In this document: in pieces, positions 1 to 10,179 of the stretch | Layout of the letters: each line of letters opens with the position of its first letter | Position numbering within the stretch: the stretch's first letter is position 1 | NCBI GenBank assembly: GCA_003439945.1 | Contig: QVRM01000283.1 | Location: forward strand, 310,001 to 374,000 | Length of the DNA: 64,000 nt | DNA from: Dermanyssus gallinae | Lineage: Eukaryota > Arthropoda > Arachnida > Mesostigmata > Dermanyssidae | Direction of reading: 5' to 3' | Notes under the pieces: generated by a model | The model's input: only the letters and a program-made list of their open reading frames with translations | What the model was told of the DNA's origin: nothing | The model's database searches: none | Translations under genes and position numbers: made by a program

Positions 1-1071
1 ATGCATGATTCTGCTTCTAGCAAACCGCAACGACGGTCCGGTAATGTGCGGGAGACACCGGATGACGTCCATGCGGATCAGCGGCAGCAGCCTCAACGAA
101 CGTGATGTGGGAATAATTTACAGTCAGTTTCTTCTCTTTTTTCGATACTTCTTTTCGTGGCGTTCGCTTTCCACCTTCCGTCCCTTGAACATCTACTCCT
201 CCTAAATTGGCGTCTGTTTGTTTGTTGTTTGTCTGTCTGTCTGTTTGCCTTTCCATTGCGAGCAGTCTTCTTGTAGGCAAGGTGGTTGCAGCGAGGAGCA
301 GCCAGAAGCTAACGTTGACTAAGGATTCGTCGTTTAACACAGCAGCCCGATGAGCACTAGACCGTGGATACAGTATCAACTAAAAAACCAACAAACAAAG
401 CAACCAACTAAAGATTTCCTCACTTAATACTACCCGAGACGAAACCCGAACCTGCCAGGAACACCCACGTCTCCTTTTCTCTATTTCTCCTTGCGCGCGT
501 TTGTTTTCTGTGTTGCCTTCTACTAGACGGTTCAACTTATTTTGAGTTCCACTACTGTCAATACTTTGACTACCTCTGTGCATCCCTTGTGAATGAGCCA
601 AAAGAGCCGAAACAGTCGGCTAGTGGCATCGTTTGCAAGCCACATTTGGTTGACAACAACTTTCCTATTAGCCACAATAACGACAATAATATCGGCATTA
701 TGCAACGTTCACCGGCGCCATCAAGCTTTGAAGCTTTGTCTCCCAAAAAACACCTCCACCTCCGCATCATCTAAGGGACAAAAGGGAATTACTAATGTTA
801 CGAAATGGTAGAAGTAATGCGAAATAAACGAGCAATACTACCGGTTATTGCTCTAACTATCTATCTACACGTTTCAGTGATCTGTGCACCTGTACCCGTT
901 TTCCTCTAACCGTATTTCTATCAACTCTAATAAAAATTAAACAAGTACAACATGCGAAAGAGTTAGTGAGCTATCCGTGAATACTTACTGTAATAGTTGT
1001 TGACAGTTTTTGTATTCGCTTCCGACGTCCACAGGGAAAATGGCGCATGGGTTCACAAACTGCTGCTTCTA
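1..1071. other. Non-coding stretch, no recognised gene
   Basis: I recognise no gene here. A short TCTG/TTTG-rich patch near 215-245 resembles the simple-sequence islands further right. Open frames on both strands are short and lack known motifs. The right edge is set by the start of a tandemly duplicated retrotransposon piece at 1072. Confidence 0.5.
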
Positions 1072-1351
1072 TAACTTTGCAATTAGTTATATTGCTATCC
1101 AAGAGCAGTTGATGTTCCAGATGAGTAACATTAAGACGCGAGTAAGAGCCGCGATCGATTCAATAATATAGCTTTTAATAGCAAATAGCTTTAGGACATT
1201 CCCTCACCGCAGCTGTAACTTTGCAATTAGTTATGTCTATCCAGGAGCAGTTGATGTCCCAGATGAGTAACATTAAGGAGCAGGCGCGAGTGAGAGCCGC
1301 GATCGATTCAATAAGCGGGAAATGGCTTAGAACATTCCCTCACCGCAGCTG
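1072..1351 (+). repeat. Tandem duplication of about 140 bp
   Basis: Two head-to-tail units (1072-1215 and 1216-1351) both begin taactttgcaattagttat and end ccctcaccgcagctg. They differ by small indels and substitutions; unit 1 carries extra AT-rich bases near 1170-1185. Unit 2 reads into the retrotransposon ORF that follows, so a piece of that coding region was duplicated after or during insertion. Confidence 0.85.
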
Positions 1352-2002
1352 GGGGCAGTGCTAGACAATACCACACTCCGCATCGTCTCCGGTCTGCATT
1401 TAGGGAAATCAGACTCCTTCGCACATAATTGTGCAAGATGTGACAAACATCGTCCACGGGTGAGCATGCCTTTGCTTGCAAGAGAAACGCTGGTAGCTTC
1501 ACAAGGCATTCGGCTCTGAGCGACGTAATCTACCGCGCAATGCAATCGGTCCACATACCTGTAGTCAAAGAGCCGTTCGGTCTGCCTCCATACAGCCAAT
1601 TGCGTCCGGATGGCCTGACTTTAATTCCACGGACTGAAGGCCATTGCTTCGTATACGAAGTCGCCGTGTCTTGCACGTTAGCTGTCTCGTATGCTCGCCA
1701 TGCAAGCCGGGCTAAGTACTGTGAACTAGTGCAAAACTTCATCGTTCAACTGATCGCTTTTGAGACATTGGGCCCAATTGAAAAAAATCTTAAGACATTT
1801 TCTGGCGAAGCTGGCAGCAGAGTCGCTGTGGCAACCGGTAATTGGAAGGCATGGCTGTTTATGTTACAGAGGATATCGATTGAAATTAAATGCGAAAACG
1901 CTGCGTCGATCATTGGTTCATTGCCCACGAGCAAGGGACTCGCTTTTCTGCAGTAGTCGAGTTGGCGTCGAAATTCCATGTGCAATTGAAGGCCTTAATT
2001 AG
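1216..2002 (+). pseudogene. Retrotransposon ORF remnant, 'tick transposon' type (copy 1)
   Basis: The plus-strand translation reads, with stops and shifts, as the C-terminal region of a polyprotein family I know from invertebrate retroelements. Visible pieces are a segment like LDNTTLRIVSGLHLG near 1350-1410, an open stretch at 1540-1956 containing RPDGLTLIPRTEG, and LIAFETLGPIEKN followed by FMLQRISIEIK. The longest uninterrupted stretch is 138 codons. The histidine/cysteine segment before it is broken. Related copies lie near 18.1, 28.5 and 62.5 kb, all on this strand. The family name is from memory; the homology among the four copies is seen in the sequence. It is a non-functional remnant. 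Confidence 0.65.
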
Positions 2003-2009
2003 ATTCTAC

Positions 2010-2600
2010 AAATTATGATAAAAACAAACAATGAAAAAAACCAAGCTTACGGTGATCAGTGTATAGCTTCAATCTTCCTTTTATTTTTATTTATTTTTAC
2101 GATTCTTGGTTCTCACTTGTTGGATCAGCGAACGTGTCATAAAAAGCTCCAAATGCTAAATTGTTATAGTGATGACGATGATAATTTAATAAACACGATA
2201 ACGTCGGCATAGGTGTAGCTATAATTATGTGGATCTAGGCCGAATGAAACAATTCAGGTAGTTACCCTTATTTTCGTATCACAATTGGCACCGGCGGAAA
2301 GTCAACAGGACTTTTTCGTCGCCTCATATATATACCACTAGCGTGTATGTTTGTGTGAGTTCCACATGTTTTGTTGCGACACGTAGCTTCTAAAGTAACG
2401 ACGAAAAGTAGCTTCTAAATATTGCCAACGATGACAAGCTCCACGTGTATCCAGGCCGTGCATAAACCGACCAAATTGTTCTGTTGAAGCCACAGAAAAT
2501 TTACAGTGAGAAGAGTAGGTGTTTGTGGTATTTTGCGATTCGAAAGCTCGCACTTTAGTATTTCGCGAAAATATAGAAAATAAATATAATTGTGTATATT
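2010..2600. other. AT-rich stretch without recognised genes
   Basis: No motif-bearing ORF, RNA gene or repeat family was recognised. It separates the plus-strand remnant on the left from the 3' end of the minus-strand LINE on the right. Confidence 0.4.
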
Positions 2601-2664
2601 CACACACCCTTTAGCAGGAGGGGCTTTATTGAGATCACAGAAGAAGGTTATCGCAAGTCGGCCT

Positions 2665-5430
2665 TCAGGCGGCGGGTTGTACATGGTTAAGCTCACGGAC
2701 TAAGCGCCATGCAAACATTTTGTTAACAATAGCTTTCCTGGCAATCATTTTAGCTTGGAGATTGATTCTCGAGCGAGTGTTTGTAGTATTCATGTTAAAA
2801 AATCTCCCTGCTTGCTCGGGCCGTTTACATATGCGAGTAAACGTGCGTATGTGAATTCTATTTAACATTTCAACAATAGTGTCGCATTTAACATCGTTTT
2901 CGCTAATGTTACAACGATATGCGACACGTTTAACAAACTTTTTATGAATACCGGCCAGTATCTTTTCATCACGAGAATAACCTAGATTCCACACGGGTGA
3001 GGCATATACCAAAATCGGGAGAACATATTGTTTATATAGTCTTACATACAGAGAGGGTTGTTTGATCACAAAAGAACGCAGAATCCAGTTCATTCTCCTC
3101 GTAGCCGACGTTGCTATTTCTAGAATGTGAGGAGCATAGTTTAAATTGGATGCCGTTAACACACCTAGGTCTTTTATAGATCTTTTTGCAGTTAACTCCT
3201 TAGTGCCCAATGTATATATATGAGCAGGATTGTTGTGGCCAAAGTGAAGGACAGCACACTTATCCACCGACAGTTTAAGATCAAGTCCTTTGCACCATTC
3301 TGTAAATTTGTCCAGTGTTCCTTGGAAAGAAACAATTTGATTTACATTAGCTACAGGTGTATACATTTTTACATCGTCAGCATATATCTTTACCTGCACA
3401 TGTTGAGGTATTATGTGTTTCATAGAGTCAGTATACAATATGTACATTAATGGCCCAAGTATGGTACCCTGCGGACAACCAGATGTGACTTCTGCCGTTG
3501 ATGATAGGCAATTATTAACCCTAACTCTAAAAAGTCTATCCGTCAGAAAAGCCCTAATCCAATTAACTATACGACTACCAACTCCGTATTGCGGCAGAAG
3601 TTTAAGCAGCTTTGAGTGCGTGGTGCTTTCGAAGGCAGATTTAAAATCGAAGGACACACAGTCAAATGCTCTTCCATCATTTAAAAGCAGACACCAGTCA
3701 TTTTGGGTATCGAGCAGTTGCAAGAGCGTCGAGTGAGCGGGACGATACGCAAATTGTTCCCTCGAAATAGGGCCTTGTGCATTTGCGTTTCGATAGATCT
3801 CTTCGGCGATGGCCTTCTCAAATAGTTTGCATGGGACGGAGGTGAGTGATACTGGCCTTTTATTATTCGGATCACTTTTTTGTCCGCGTTTGTGTACCGG
3901 ACATACAATAGCACACCGAAAGAGACTAGGTACAGTTTCTTCCTCCAGGGATCGGCGGAAAATCATAGAAAGTGGAACGCATACATCGTAGCCACACTTT
4001 TCATAGACAAAAGCTGGAATACCGTCAGGGGTTGCGCTCCGCTTGTTGGCAAGCTTGCGGAGATGCTTTAGGATGTTTTGAGGAGATGCGTCGACGTCGT
4101 TCACAACGCTCACATTTTCGGGCGTTGGCGTTGATATAGGTGGAGCGACGTGTGCGTTCCGCGTCTGCAGTTCTTCATATGTGGGATAGGTAGCTGCAAA
4201 GACATTTCTAAGAATTTCTGCTTTCTCCTGGTCGTCAGTGGCGATTGTACCGTCGGGTCTTCTAATCGAGGCAAGACTGTCCTTGATCCTCATACGCTTC
4301 TGCACGTATTTGTGCACAGCATTGGGAGCAGTCGACTGCGCGACGCTGCTCTCTTCCATAATTCGTTTTCTATGCAGCATTCTCTTCAGCTTCTTCTGTA
4401 GCGCTGGACCGTTTTTTTGCGTGGCTTTATTCAGTTGGCGGTTGACCCGTTGAATGCCAGAGTTTAGCTTTTCATCGGTATCTGAGGCCCTCTGAGGCAC
4501 AAATACTTCAAGCAGCAAGAACATGTAACTCACAAACTTATTGTACATGTCGTCCACGTTAGGGCAGGCTAAGAAAAACATAGTCCAGTTTGTCGCAGTT
4601 AGATTAGTGATTATCCCTTCGTAGTCACCTTTGTCATAGTCCCACCAGAGATCACAGGCACCAGGGATGATAGAACCGCACGTTCTGGTGAATGTAATCA
4701 TTTGGTGATCGCTGGCTATTGGCGGTACTGATACAGAAATGTTATCAACTGAGTCACCATTTGCCAGGACGACGTCCAGTAAGTTCTGTCCACGAGTGGG
4801 AGCAGCGACAAGTTGCTTCAGGCCAGATTCACAACAAAACTGAAGAAATCTTTCCTGGATTGAGAGTGCACTGTTAGTCGATTCTTCGGTTTGTCGTGAT
4901 GATGTTACAGTACACCAACCAGACCATTTTATCTTAGGTTGATTAAGATCGCCGGAGAGAACAACGCTTATGTCGCTAGCTACGATGTTCTGTAGATCAG
5001 CAATCAGATTCTCTAATCTTGTCGTCAGCTCAAGATGCGAGCCGGTCGGACTGAGATATGTACAGACAAGTCGTACTCTTTTTTCTACCAGTAATAAATC
5101 TGCCGCAATCAATTCAGAGGAAGTGTTGCTTAGGTTGACCTCAGCACAGGGAAGCTTAGAATTCACTAGCAGTGCAACGCCTCCACCTGTAGGTTCAACA
5201 CGGTCCTTACGGAAAACTTCGAATCTTCCACAGGCAGCCAACTCAGCAGACGTTATCCTGTCGGTTAGCCAAGTCTCAGTAATGAACGCAATATCAGTCT
5301 TATCAGTTTCCATAAACGCATGTAGACAGTCGATAGCTCCAGGTTTGGCTAGTGATCGGGCGTTTATAGATATACATTTGAGTTCATTATTTACTTCACA
5401 ATTCGGTGCCGTGTTTGAGTTCCATTGCAT
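2665..5430 (-). CDS. LINE ORF2: endonuclease-reverse transcriptase, 921 aa
   Basis: This ORF nicks target DNA and copies its own RNA by target-primed reverse transcription. Residues about 15-250 form an APE-type endonuclease: SINARSL with Asn23, TETWL with Glu52, SGDLN with Asp161, and SDH at 240-242. The reverse transcriptase spans about 440-720: SATPDG near 465-470, the first catalytic Asp in FDFKSAF (Asp595), GCPQGTILGP at 651-660, and the YADD box at 683-686. A thumb/C-terminal region with YVLPILVYASPVW follows. The usual AFD box reads AFE here. No zinc knuckle or RNase H is evident at the C-terminus. The start is the ATG 42 bp after the ORF1 stop. All catalytic signatures are present, so the protein could be active, though that is inference. 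Confidence 0.92.
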   Translation of the reverse strand: MQWNSNTAPNCEVNNELKCISINARSLAKPGAIDCLHAFMETDKTDIAFITETWLTDRITSAELAACGRFEVFRKDRVEPTGGGVALLVNSKLPCAEVNLSNTSSELIAADLLLVEKRVRLVCTYLSPTGSHLELTTRLENLIADLQNIVASDISVVLSGDLNQPKIKWSGWCTVTSSRQTEESTNSALSIQERFLQFCCESGLKQLVAAPTRGQNLLDVVLANGDSVDNISVSVPPIASDHQMITFTRTCGSIIPGACDLWWDYDKGDYEGIITNLTATNWTMFFLACPNVDDMYNKFVSYMFLLLEVFVPQRASDTDEKLNSGIQRVNRQLNKATQKNGPALQKKLKRMLHRKRIMEESSVAQSTAPNAVHKYVQKRMRIKDSLASIRRPDGTIATDDQEKAEILRNVFAATYPTYEELQTRNAHVAPPISTPTPENVSVVNDVDASPQNILKHLRKLANKRSATPDGIPAFVYEKCGYDVCVPLSMIFRRSLEEETVPSLFRCAIVCPVHKRGQKSDPNNKRPVSLTSVPCKLFEKAIAEEIYRNANAQGPISREQFAYRPAHSTLLQLLDTQNDWCLLLNDGRAFDCVSFDFKSAFESTTHSKLLKLLPQYGVGSRIVNWIRAFLTDRLFRVRVNNCLSSTAEVTSGCPQGTILGPLMYILYTDSMKHIIPQHVQVKIYADDVKMYTPVANVNQIVSFQGTLDKFTEWCKGLDLKLSVDKCAVLHFGHNNPAHIYTLGTKELTAKRSIKDLGVLTASNLNYAPHILEIATSATRRMNWILRSFVIKQPSLYVRLYKQYVLPILVYASPVWNLGYSRDEKILAGIHKKFVKRVAYRCNISENDVKCDTIVEMLNRIHIRTFTRICKRPEQAGRFFNMNTTNTRSRINLQAKMIARKAIVNKMFAWRLVRELNHVQPAA

Positions 5431-5472
5431 GTCCGTTACCAGAGTTGATGACCGCCGATGTGCCTCGTTCAG

Positions 5473-6198
5473 TCATTGGTGTGGGTGCATCTCCATCACA
5501 TCAGACTCTCTCAGACGTCCATTAAAGATTTTGACTACGGCACCTTCATTCCACACCTCTTGATCGAACATCTTATTTACGTCTGTGTCTGGAACTTCAA
5601 CATAGAAGGAGCTGTAGTGGGCAAAACGAGTTTTTATCTTCTTCACCACAATTGGGTACACCCCTGATTTCGACAGGTGGCCATGGAGCACGCTTGCTTT
5701 AAGTCCTGGTTTTTGGCCTGACACAAAAATGCGTTCCGTGCGAAGTCGTACAGAAACACTAGGCAAAGCGTTCGGTCCTTGCTCTTTTCGATTTTGGACT
5801 ACAAGAACGCGTCTGCGGTTTCGGTTTTCCCTGCTACCGGTAGTCATGTGTGAACGATTTGAGATAGTGTGAAGATTGTTTTGAAACTGTAGACGCCCTC
5901 TAGACTGCGGTCTACTTTGGGATCGGCTGTATGTATAACTCTCAGATGTGCCAATCTTCCTACCTCTCTGGTGACTTTGTCGGCTTTTTTGGCGGTCGGA
6001 GCGGGCGCTTACAGGCCTAGTAGTACTCATACTCTGAGATATAGTTTGGTTACTCAATAGCTTGTTCATTTTCTTCTCTAACAGCTGATTTCTTTCCAGT
6101 AGGATATCATTTTTCGAAACCAGAGTTCGGACGGTAACGTTCAATTTTTGTACCTGATGTATATGTTCAATATGACAAAATAATTTGTTTGTAATCAC
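5473..6198 (-). CDS. LINE ORF1-like protein, 241 aa, probably 5' truncated
   Basis: This is the upstream ORF of the LINE, expected to encode an RNA-binding chaperone. The first 50 or so residues look heptad-like (LVSKNDILLERNQLLEKKMN), a likely coiled coil. Residues about 60-140 are rich in Arg, Ser and Gln, a basic nucleic-acid-binding linker. The C-terminal 100 residues form a compact domain beginning RIFVSGQKPGLKASVLHGHL, a motif order I know from ORF1 proteins of arthropod LINEs. Many related ORF1 proteins carry a zinc finger further N-terminal; none is visible here, so the N-terminus may be missing. It is followed after 42 bp by ORF2. Confidence 0.75.
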   Translation of the reverse strand: MITNKLFCHIEHIHQVQKLNVTVRTLVSKNDILLERNQLLEKKMNKLLSNQTISQSMSTTRPVSARSDRQKSRQSHQRGRKIGTSESYTYSRSQSRPQSRGRLQFQNNLHTISNRSHMTTGSRENRNRRRVLVVQNRKEQGPNALPSVSVRLRTERIFVSGQKPGLKASVLHGHLSKSGVYPIVVKKIKTRFAHYSSFYVEVPDTDVNKMFDQEVWNEGAVVKIFNGRLRESDVMEMHPHQ

Positions 6199-6274
6199 AA
6201 TTATATATGTCTTAATTAAAAGGTTGTTATTAAGACCGCCAAATAAAGTAAACTATTAAGATCGCAAAATCCCT

Positions 6275-7129
6275 AGACCACTTACAGTTTTATCTTAGCG
6301 AATCGGCAAAGTGGTGGAATGAAATTCGACTGACAATAAATATAAACAAGACTAAACTACGTTACAGTCGCGAAGGAGCATATGCTACCGCAGATCGCCG
6401 TATAAGGATAAACGGCACCCCTGTAGAGCTAGTAAGTTATTTCCCATATTTGGGAGTGACTCTAACTTCAAGACTCTCGTTTGGGAGGCACATAGAAGAA
6501 AAACGGACCAAAGCAACGGCAGATAATGCTTCTTGAAGAACTTCGTGACACCGACCTAAAGATTGCCGTCAACCTTTGTAAGATAAAGGTTGCACCAATC
6601 GTCCTATATAGCTTACAAGTGATTGCGCCTCACCTTAAGCTGACAGACCTCAAAAACACGATCGAGTTAACTACTGCTTTATACAACGTGTACTTAAACT
6701 ACCTAGGAACGCATCGGCGACACTAGCGTTAGCATTATGTCGAGAGAGAACCTTTACGGAGGACCTCATATCTAACGGAATACTAGTTAGTGCAGATGTG
6801 TTGGACCGATACCTAGAGTTAAGAGAAGAAAGAAATATTAATTTTGTGACGCCGAGCTATACTGAGGGACCAGCGTTCTCCACAGATAAGTGGAAAAAGG
6901 CTCTACAAACAAATCGGACTCTGTTGTGTAGGATAACCTGGCATGGTTATCACCATTATATATGTCTAAAAGAAGCGTGTTATAAATGTTATAAAAAAAT
7001 ATAAGCGTGTTGACGAATGTGTGTGCAAATTTTGTGGAGAATGTAACATCAACCGCTACCACTTGACACGATGCGCATAAATCGACGCACAATCACTGCA
7101 GGAACGTGTGAATTACCTGCTTAGTTGTA
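6275..7129 (+). pseudogene. LINE 3' fragment with zinc knuckle (copy A, frameshifted)
   Basis: Three plus-strand frames together read as the end of a LINE polyprotein: a post-RT segment with PYLGVTLTSRLSFGRHIEEK near 6440-6510, then LKIAVNLCKIKVAPIVLYSL near 6550-6615, then DKWKKALQTNRTLLCRITWHGYHHY near 6885-6960. At about 7015-7075 a frame encodes CKFCGECNINRYHLTRC, a C-x2-C...H-x3-C knuckle. At least three shifts or stops interrupt it. A second copy lies inverted at 9034-9657. The catalytic RT core is absent, so the element is 5' truncated and dead. Confidence 0.8.
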
Positions 7130-8230
7130 ACTGTGAATTATAAGACATGCAGATTACTTGTAACCACCAATTATATGGTGAATAAACGGAATGATAGTTA
7201 GTCCAAATTAAAGCCATCCTACAATTAGAATATATCTTACAGTGTTAACTACAAAATTTGGGGAAACACTAGACAAGTAAGGCTCATCAGGGATTGTGTA
7301 AAGCGTTTAGGAAATTATTACAGTAAACGTCATTATCTGAAATGGTTTTGAAAATCTGAAGCCGACCATTTTAAGGATACCGTATTTGTTAACGTTGTTG
7401 TGTTAGATTATAATTCGTCGAAAAATTGGCTATCTGCAAACTCAGTGGTTGCTACAGATTGCGATACAGGAAGGCGTGCGTTCTATTTCATGGCTAATAC
7501 AACAAACTGCATGTATGGTATATAAAAATAGCATGCGATAAGAAACGTTATAATAGGATGATCTTATTAGACGCAATTAACTATTGGTCACTTGGACCGA
7601 ACACCTCTCACCAACTTTACGTGTATTCACTATAGTCTCTTTCGTACCGACAGAATTGGACTCTATACTCGCGATTCTAGTAAAAAATTAGGATATGCCC
7701 ACTAACAACATTCCGCTTACCTAGTAGGATCGAAACTGCTATTTTATATGAGAGGTTTCGGGAATGAATAATGCAACGGCGTCGACAGCATACAGCAATT
7801 CGTGCGGGGCACACGAACCCCGCCCGGAAGGACTGGTTTAAGTAGATTTGAATTTCACACTATCGTGGCAAACGTCTGCTTAGTGTACTCGCCAACGTAC
7901 TGCGGTTGCCATAGGAAAGTTTGACTTTCTGTTCTAGGCCCTGAATCTAGTCTTTCGCCTGATCGCGTACTTTTACGGGAAAAAAGGTGCCCATAGGCAA
8001 TTGCTGTTGATCCCTCTATTCAACGTGCCAGCATCGCCGGCAAAAGCGCCGTCATTCCAAGCCAACGACGCAGACAACAGCACGAACTCTGCAGCTTTTG
8101 GAAGCAGGTTTTTGCTATAGCATACTTTGCCGCGCCATCTGTCCGGAGTAAAATAATGGTACTTCTTCTTATAATTAAAGCGACTTTCGCGACTGCTATC
8201 CTGTATTAGCAGTGAACTTCTTGCAACGAT
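7130..8230. other. AT-rich stretch without recognised genes
   Basis: I see no open frame with known motifs and no clear repeat. This is the left part of the spacer between the two inverted LINE fragments. Confidence 0.4.
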
Positions 8231-8250
8231 TTATATATATATATATGTGT

Positions 8251-8449
8251 GTTACCGAGCAAGGTGGCTTAGTAGCAAAGCCTTTTCCTTGCATTCGGGA
8301 GGACTGGGTTCGAGACCCAGGCCGGCCACTCTTAAATTGGTTTGCATGGTTTCCAATTTAGACAAGGTAAATGCCGGAGTGGAGTAAACTTAGCCATGAC
8401 ATGAAAAATCCGTACACGGGCAATTGCCTTACGGGAAAAAAAAAAAAAA
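8251..8449 (+). mobile_element. tRNA-derived SINE with poly(A) tail
   Basis: The head contains a perfect RNA polymerase III A box (TGGCTTAGTAG, 8265-8275) and a perfect B box (GGTTCGAGACC, 8307-8317) about 31 bp apart, as in a tRNA-derived promoter. The roughly 120 bp body ends in an A-run at 8436-8449. It starts immediately after a short (TA)n tract (8232-8246), and a second A-rich and (TA)n tract follows at 8516-8544. There is no tRNA-like 3' acceptor end, so this is a SINE and not a tRNA gene. No clear target-site duplication was seen. Confidence 0.75.
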
Positions 8450-8685
8450 GTACAGAGCGACTTCCAGTCTTCCAAAATGAAAAAAAAAAATAAATAACCC
8501 AAAAACGCTCAATCATAAAAAAAAAATATATATATATATATATAGGGGGGGATAGAGAGATGATGTGGTGCTTGCCAGTTCCTTAAGTTCTTAACAAAAA
8601 CGCAGATCCTTGTAACCGCATCGAGCTTTTTTGAGATGGATCATGCTTAAGTCTTTGACGGCAGGTCGACCTGCTCTTGCTCCCC

Positions 8686-8886
8686 TAGACAGTGGCTCCG
8701 TCGAGCCTGGTGGCGTGGTGCATTCACGTCTCGTCACCGGAGGAAACACATAGGTGCGCGGGTTCGAGTCCCCGAATCGTTGCATATTTATATTTAGAGG
8801 GGCCCTTCTATGAAACAATGCGAAAAGCAGTCCCGTGGACGTTAAATCTTGGCTGAGGGTCACCCCGAAAAGTTTAGACAGTGGCT
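8686..8886 (+). mobile_element. Second tRNA-related SINE, flanked by 12-bp direct repeats
   Basis: The 12-mer tagacagtggct occurs at 8686-8697 and again at 8875-8886, bracketing a 177-bp insert. Inside are an A-box-like TGGCGTGGTGC (8711-8721) and a perfect B box GGTTCGAGTCC (8761-8771). The spacing of about 40 bp would fit a tRNA with a long variable arm. The direct repeats look like a target-site duplication. No poly(A) tail is visible. It differs from the neighbouring SINE at 8251 in body sequence. Confidence 0.65.
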
Positions 8887-9033
8887 ACACTGGTTGACCT
8901 CCGAACGTTTAAGTGTCTCTGTCAGTCTGTGCCATACGAAGTCAATCCACGTGCTTGGACTGGCAAAGTGAACCTAATGTAGCACAACCTCATATCATTG
9001 GTAGTTATCTGCACGTCTTATAGTTCAGTGTTC

Positions 9034-9657
9034 CAACTAAGCAGGTAATTCACACGTTCCTGCAGTGATTGTGCGTCGATTGACGCGCATCGTGTCAAGT
9101 GGTAGCCGTTAATGTCACATTCTCCACAAAATTTACATACACATTCGTCAATTTCGTAACACGCTCCTTTGATACATATAATGGTGATAACCATGCCAGG
9201 TTATCCTACATAATATAATTCGATTTGTTTGTAGAGCCTTTTTCCACTTATCTGTGGTAAACGCTGGTATTTCTGTATAGTTCTGCATTACAAAATGAAT
9301 GTTTCTTTCTCCTCTAAACTCTAGGTATTGGTCCAGCACATCTGCACTAAATGGTATTCCGTCAGATATGAGATCCTCTGTAAAGATTCTTTCTCGACAT
9401 AGTTCTAGCGCTAGTGTCGCCGATGCGTTCCTAGGTAATCTAAGGACACGCTGCATAAAGCAATTTTTAACTCGGTCGATAATCTTGAGGTCTGTCAGCC
9501 TAAGGTGAGGCGCAATCAATTGCAACGTGTATCTTAACACATAAGGGACATTCAATACAGTCATTATACGAATGACTGCCCTCGCCCCGCCGCCGAGGCG
9601 GAGAAGACGATGTCTTCCCAGGCTGTAGTGTCGCGCCCTCGGGTAATGGCTCCGCAA
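9034..9657 (-). pseudogene. LINE 3' fragment with zinc knuckle (copy B, inverted)
   Basis: On the minus strand this matches the copy at 6275-7129: LQLIAPHLRLTDLK, LPRNASATLALELCRERIF, DKWKKALQTNRIILCRITWH and the CCHC segment (9075-9140) all recur. One frame stays open for 169 codons (9657 to 9148), so it is less broken than copy A. Beyond about 9570 the sequence no longer matches copy A. The two copies are in opposite orientation with about 1.9 kb between their 3' ends. Confidence 0.8.
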
Positions 9658-9719
9658 AATCTCTATTTATGAATGCCCGTATTTCGTGTGCGTATTTTTT
9701 TGTCAACTCAGGACCACCA

Positions 9720-10165
9720 TCAAGCCCCTTCGCTGTTATTTTTCGTTAACGCTTTTTCACCAATAATAGTTACATCTAGCATAAGGTTCAGTCGGACTGG
9801 ATTTTTTGCCGGACGCTGCCCCGCGTAAATTGATCATTTATGGGGCCTCCCGATATATATGTTAATCGCATCTATGTAAAGCTTTTAGCTCGCCTGGCGG
9901 CTCTGGTCATGTACCAGCGATAATGGCTGCTATGACGCGAGCTTGCTCATCTGTGTGTATTCGTGTCCATGGCTCCAGCCGTAACTTGACGATGGGAAGT
10001 CTTTAAGCTTGATGAGGTCTCTCACCACCGAGGACGCACAGGTACGTGAACTCATAGTGAATCGTCCTAGCCTGTCAGGAGGCCACTAAGCGTGTGGTAG
10101 CAGATGTCAATTGCGAGCCATATTCTAAAAAGAACCTAGTTGCAATAGTCTAATTTGCGTTGCAT
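9720..10165. other. No recognised feature
   Basis: No open frame with recognisable motifs, no tRNA-like promoter and no simple repeat was found between the inverted LINE copy and the SINE composite. Confidence 0.35.
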
Positions 10166-10179
10166 TCCAATGCATTTCA

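Larger units (their letters stand above)
2600..6200 (-). mobile_element. Two-ORF non-LTR retrotransposon (LINE), open ORFs
   Basis: Two minus-strand ORFs (5473-6198, then 2665-5430) lie 42 bp apart in the order expected of ORF1 and ORF2 of an APE-type LINE. A minus-strand AATAAA (complement of 2625-2630) lies about 35 bp past the ORF2 stop, consistent with a short 3' UTR. Neither ORF contains an internal stop, unlike most elements in this window, so the copy looks young. The 5' end is probably truncated, because ORF1 is short and AT-rich sequence follows immediately at about 6200. No RNase H domain is visible. The APE-RT layout fits the jockey/CR1 superfamily, but I cannot assign the clade firmly. 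I found no convincing target-site duplication. Confidence 0.85.

Noticed and set aside
8698..8790. Possible tRNA-Ser/Leu-like gene
   Set aside because: Has Pol III boxes but no acceptor stem pairing was evident and it sits inside a 177-bp insert with target-site duplications, so a SINE is the better call.
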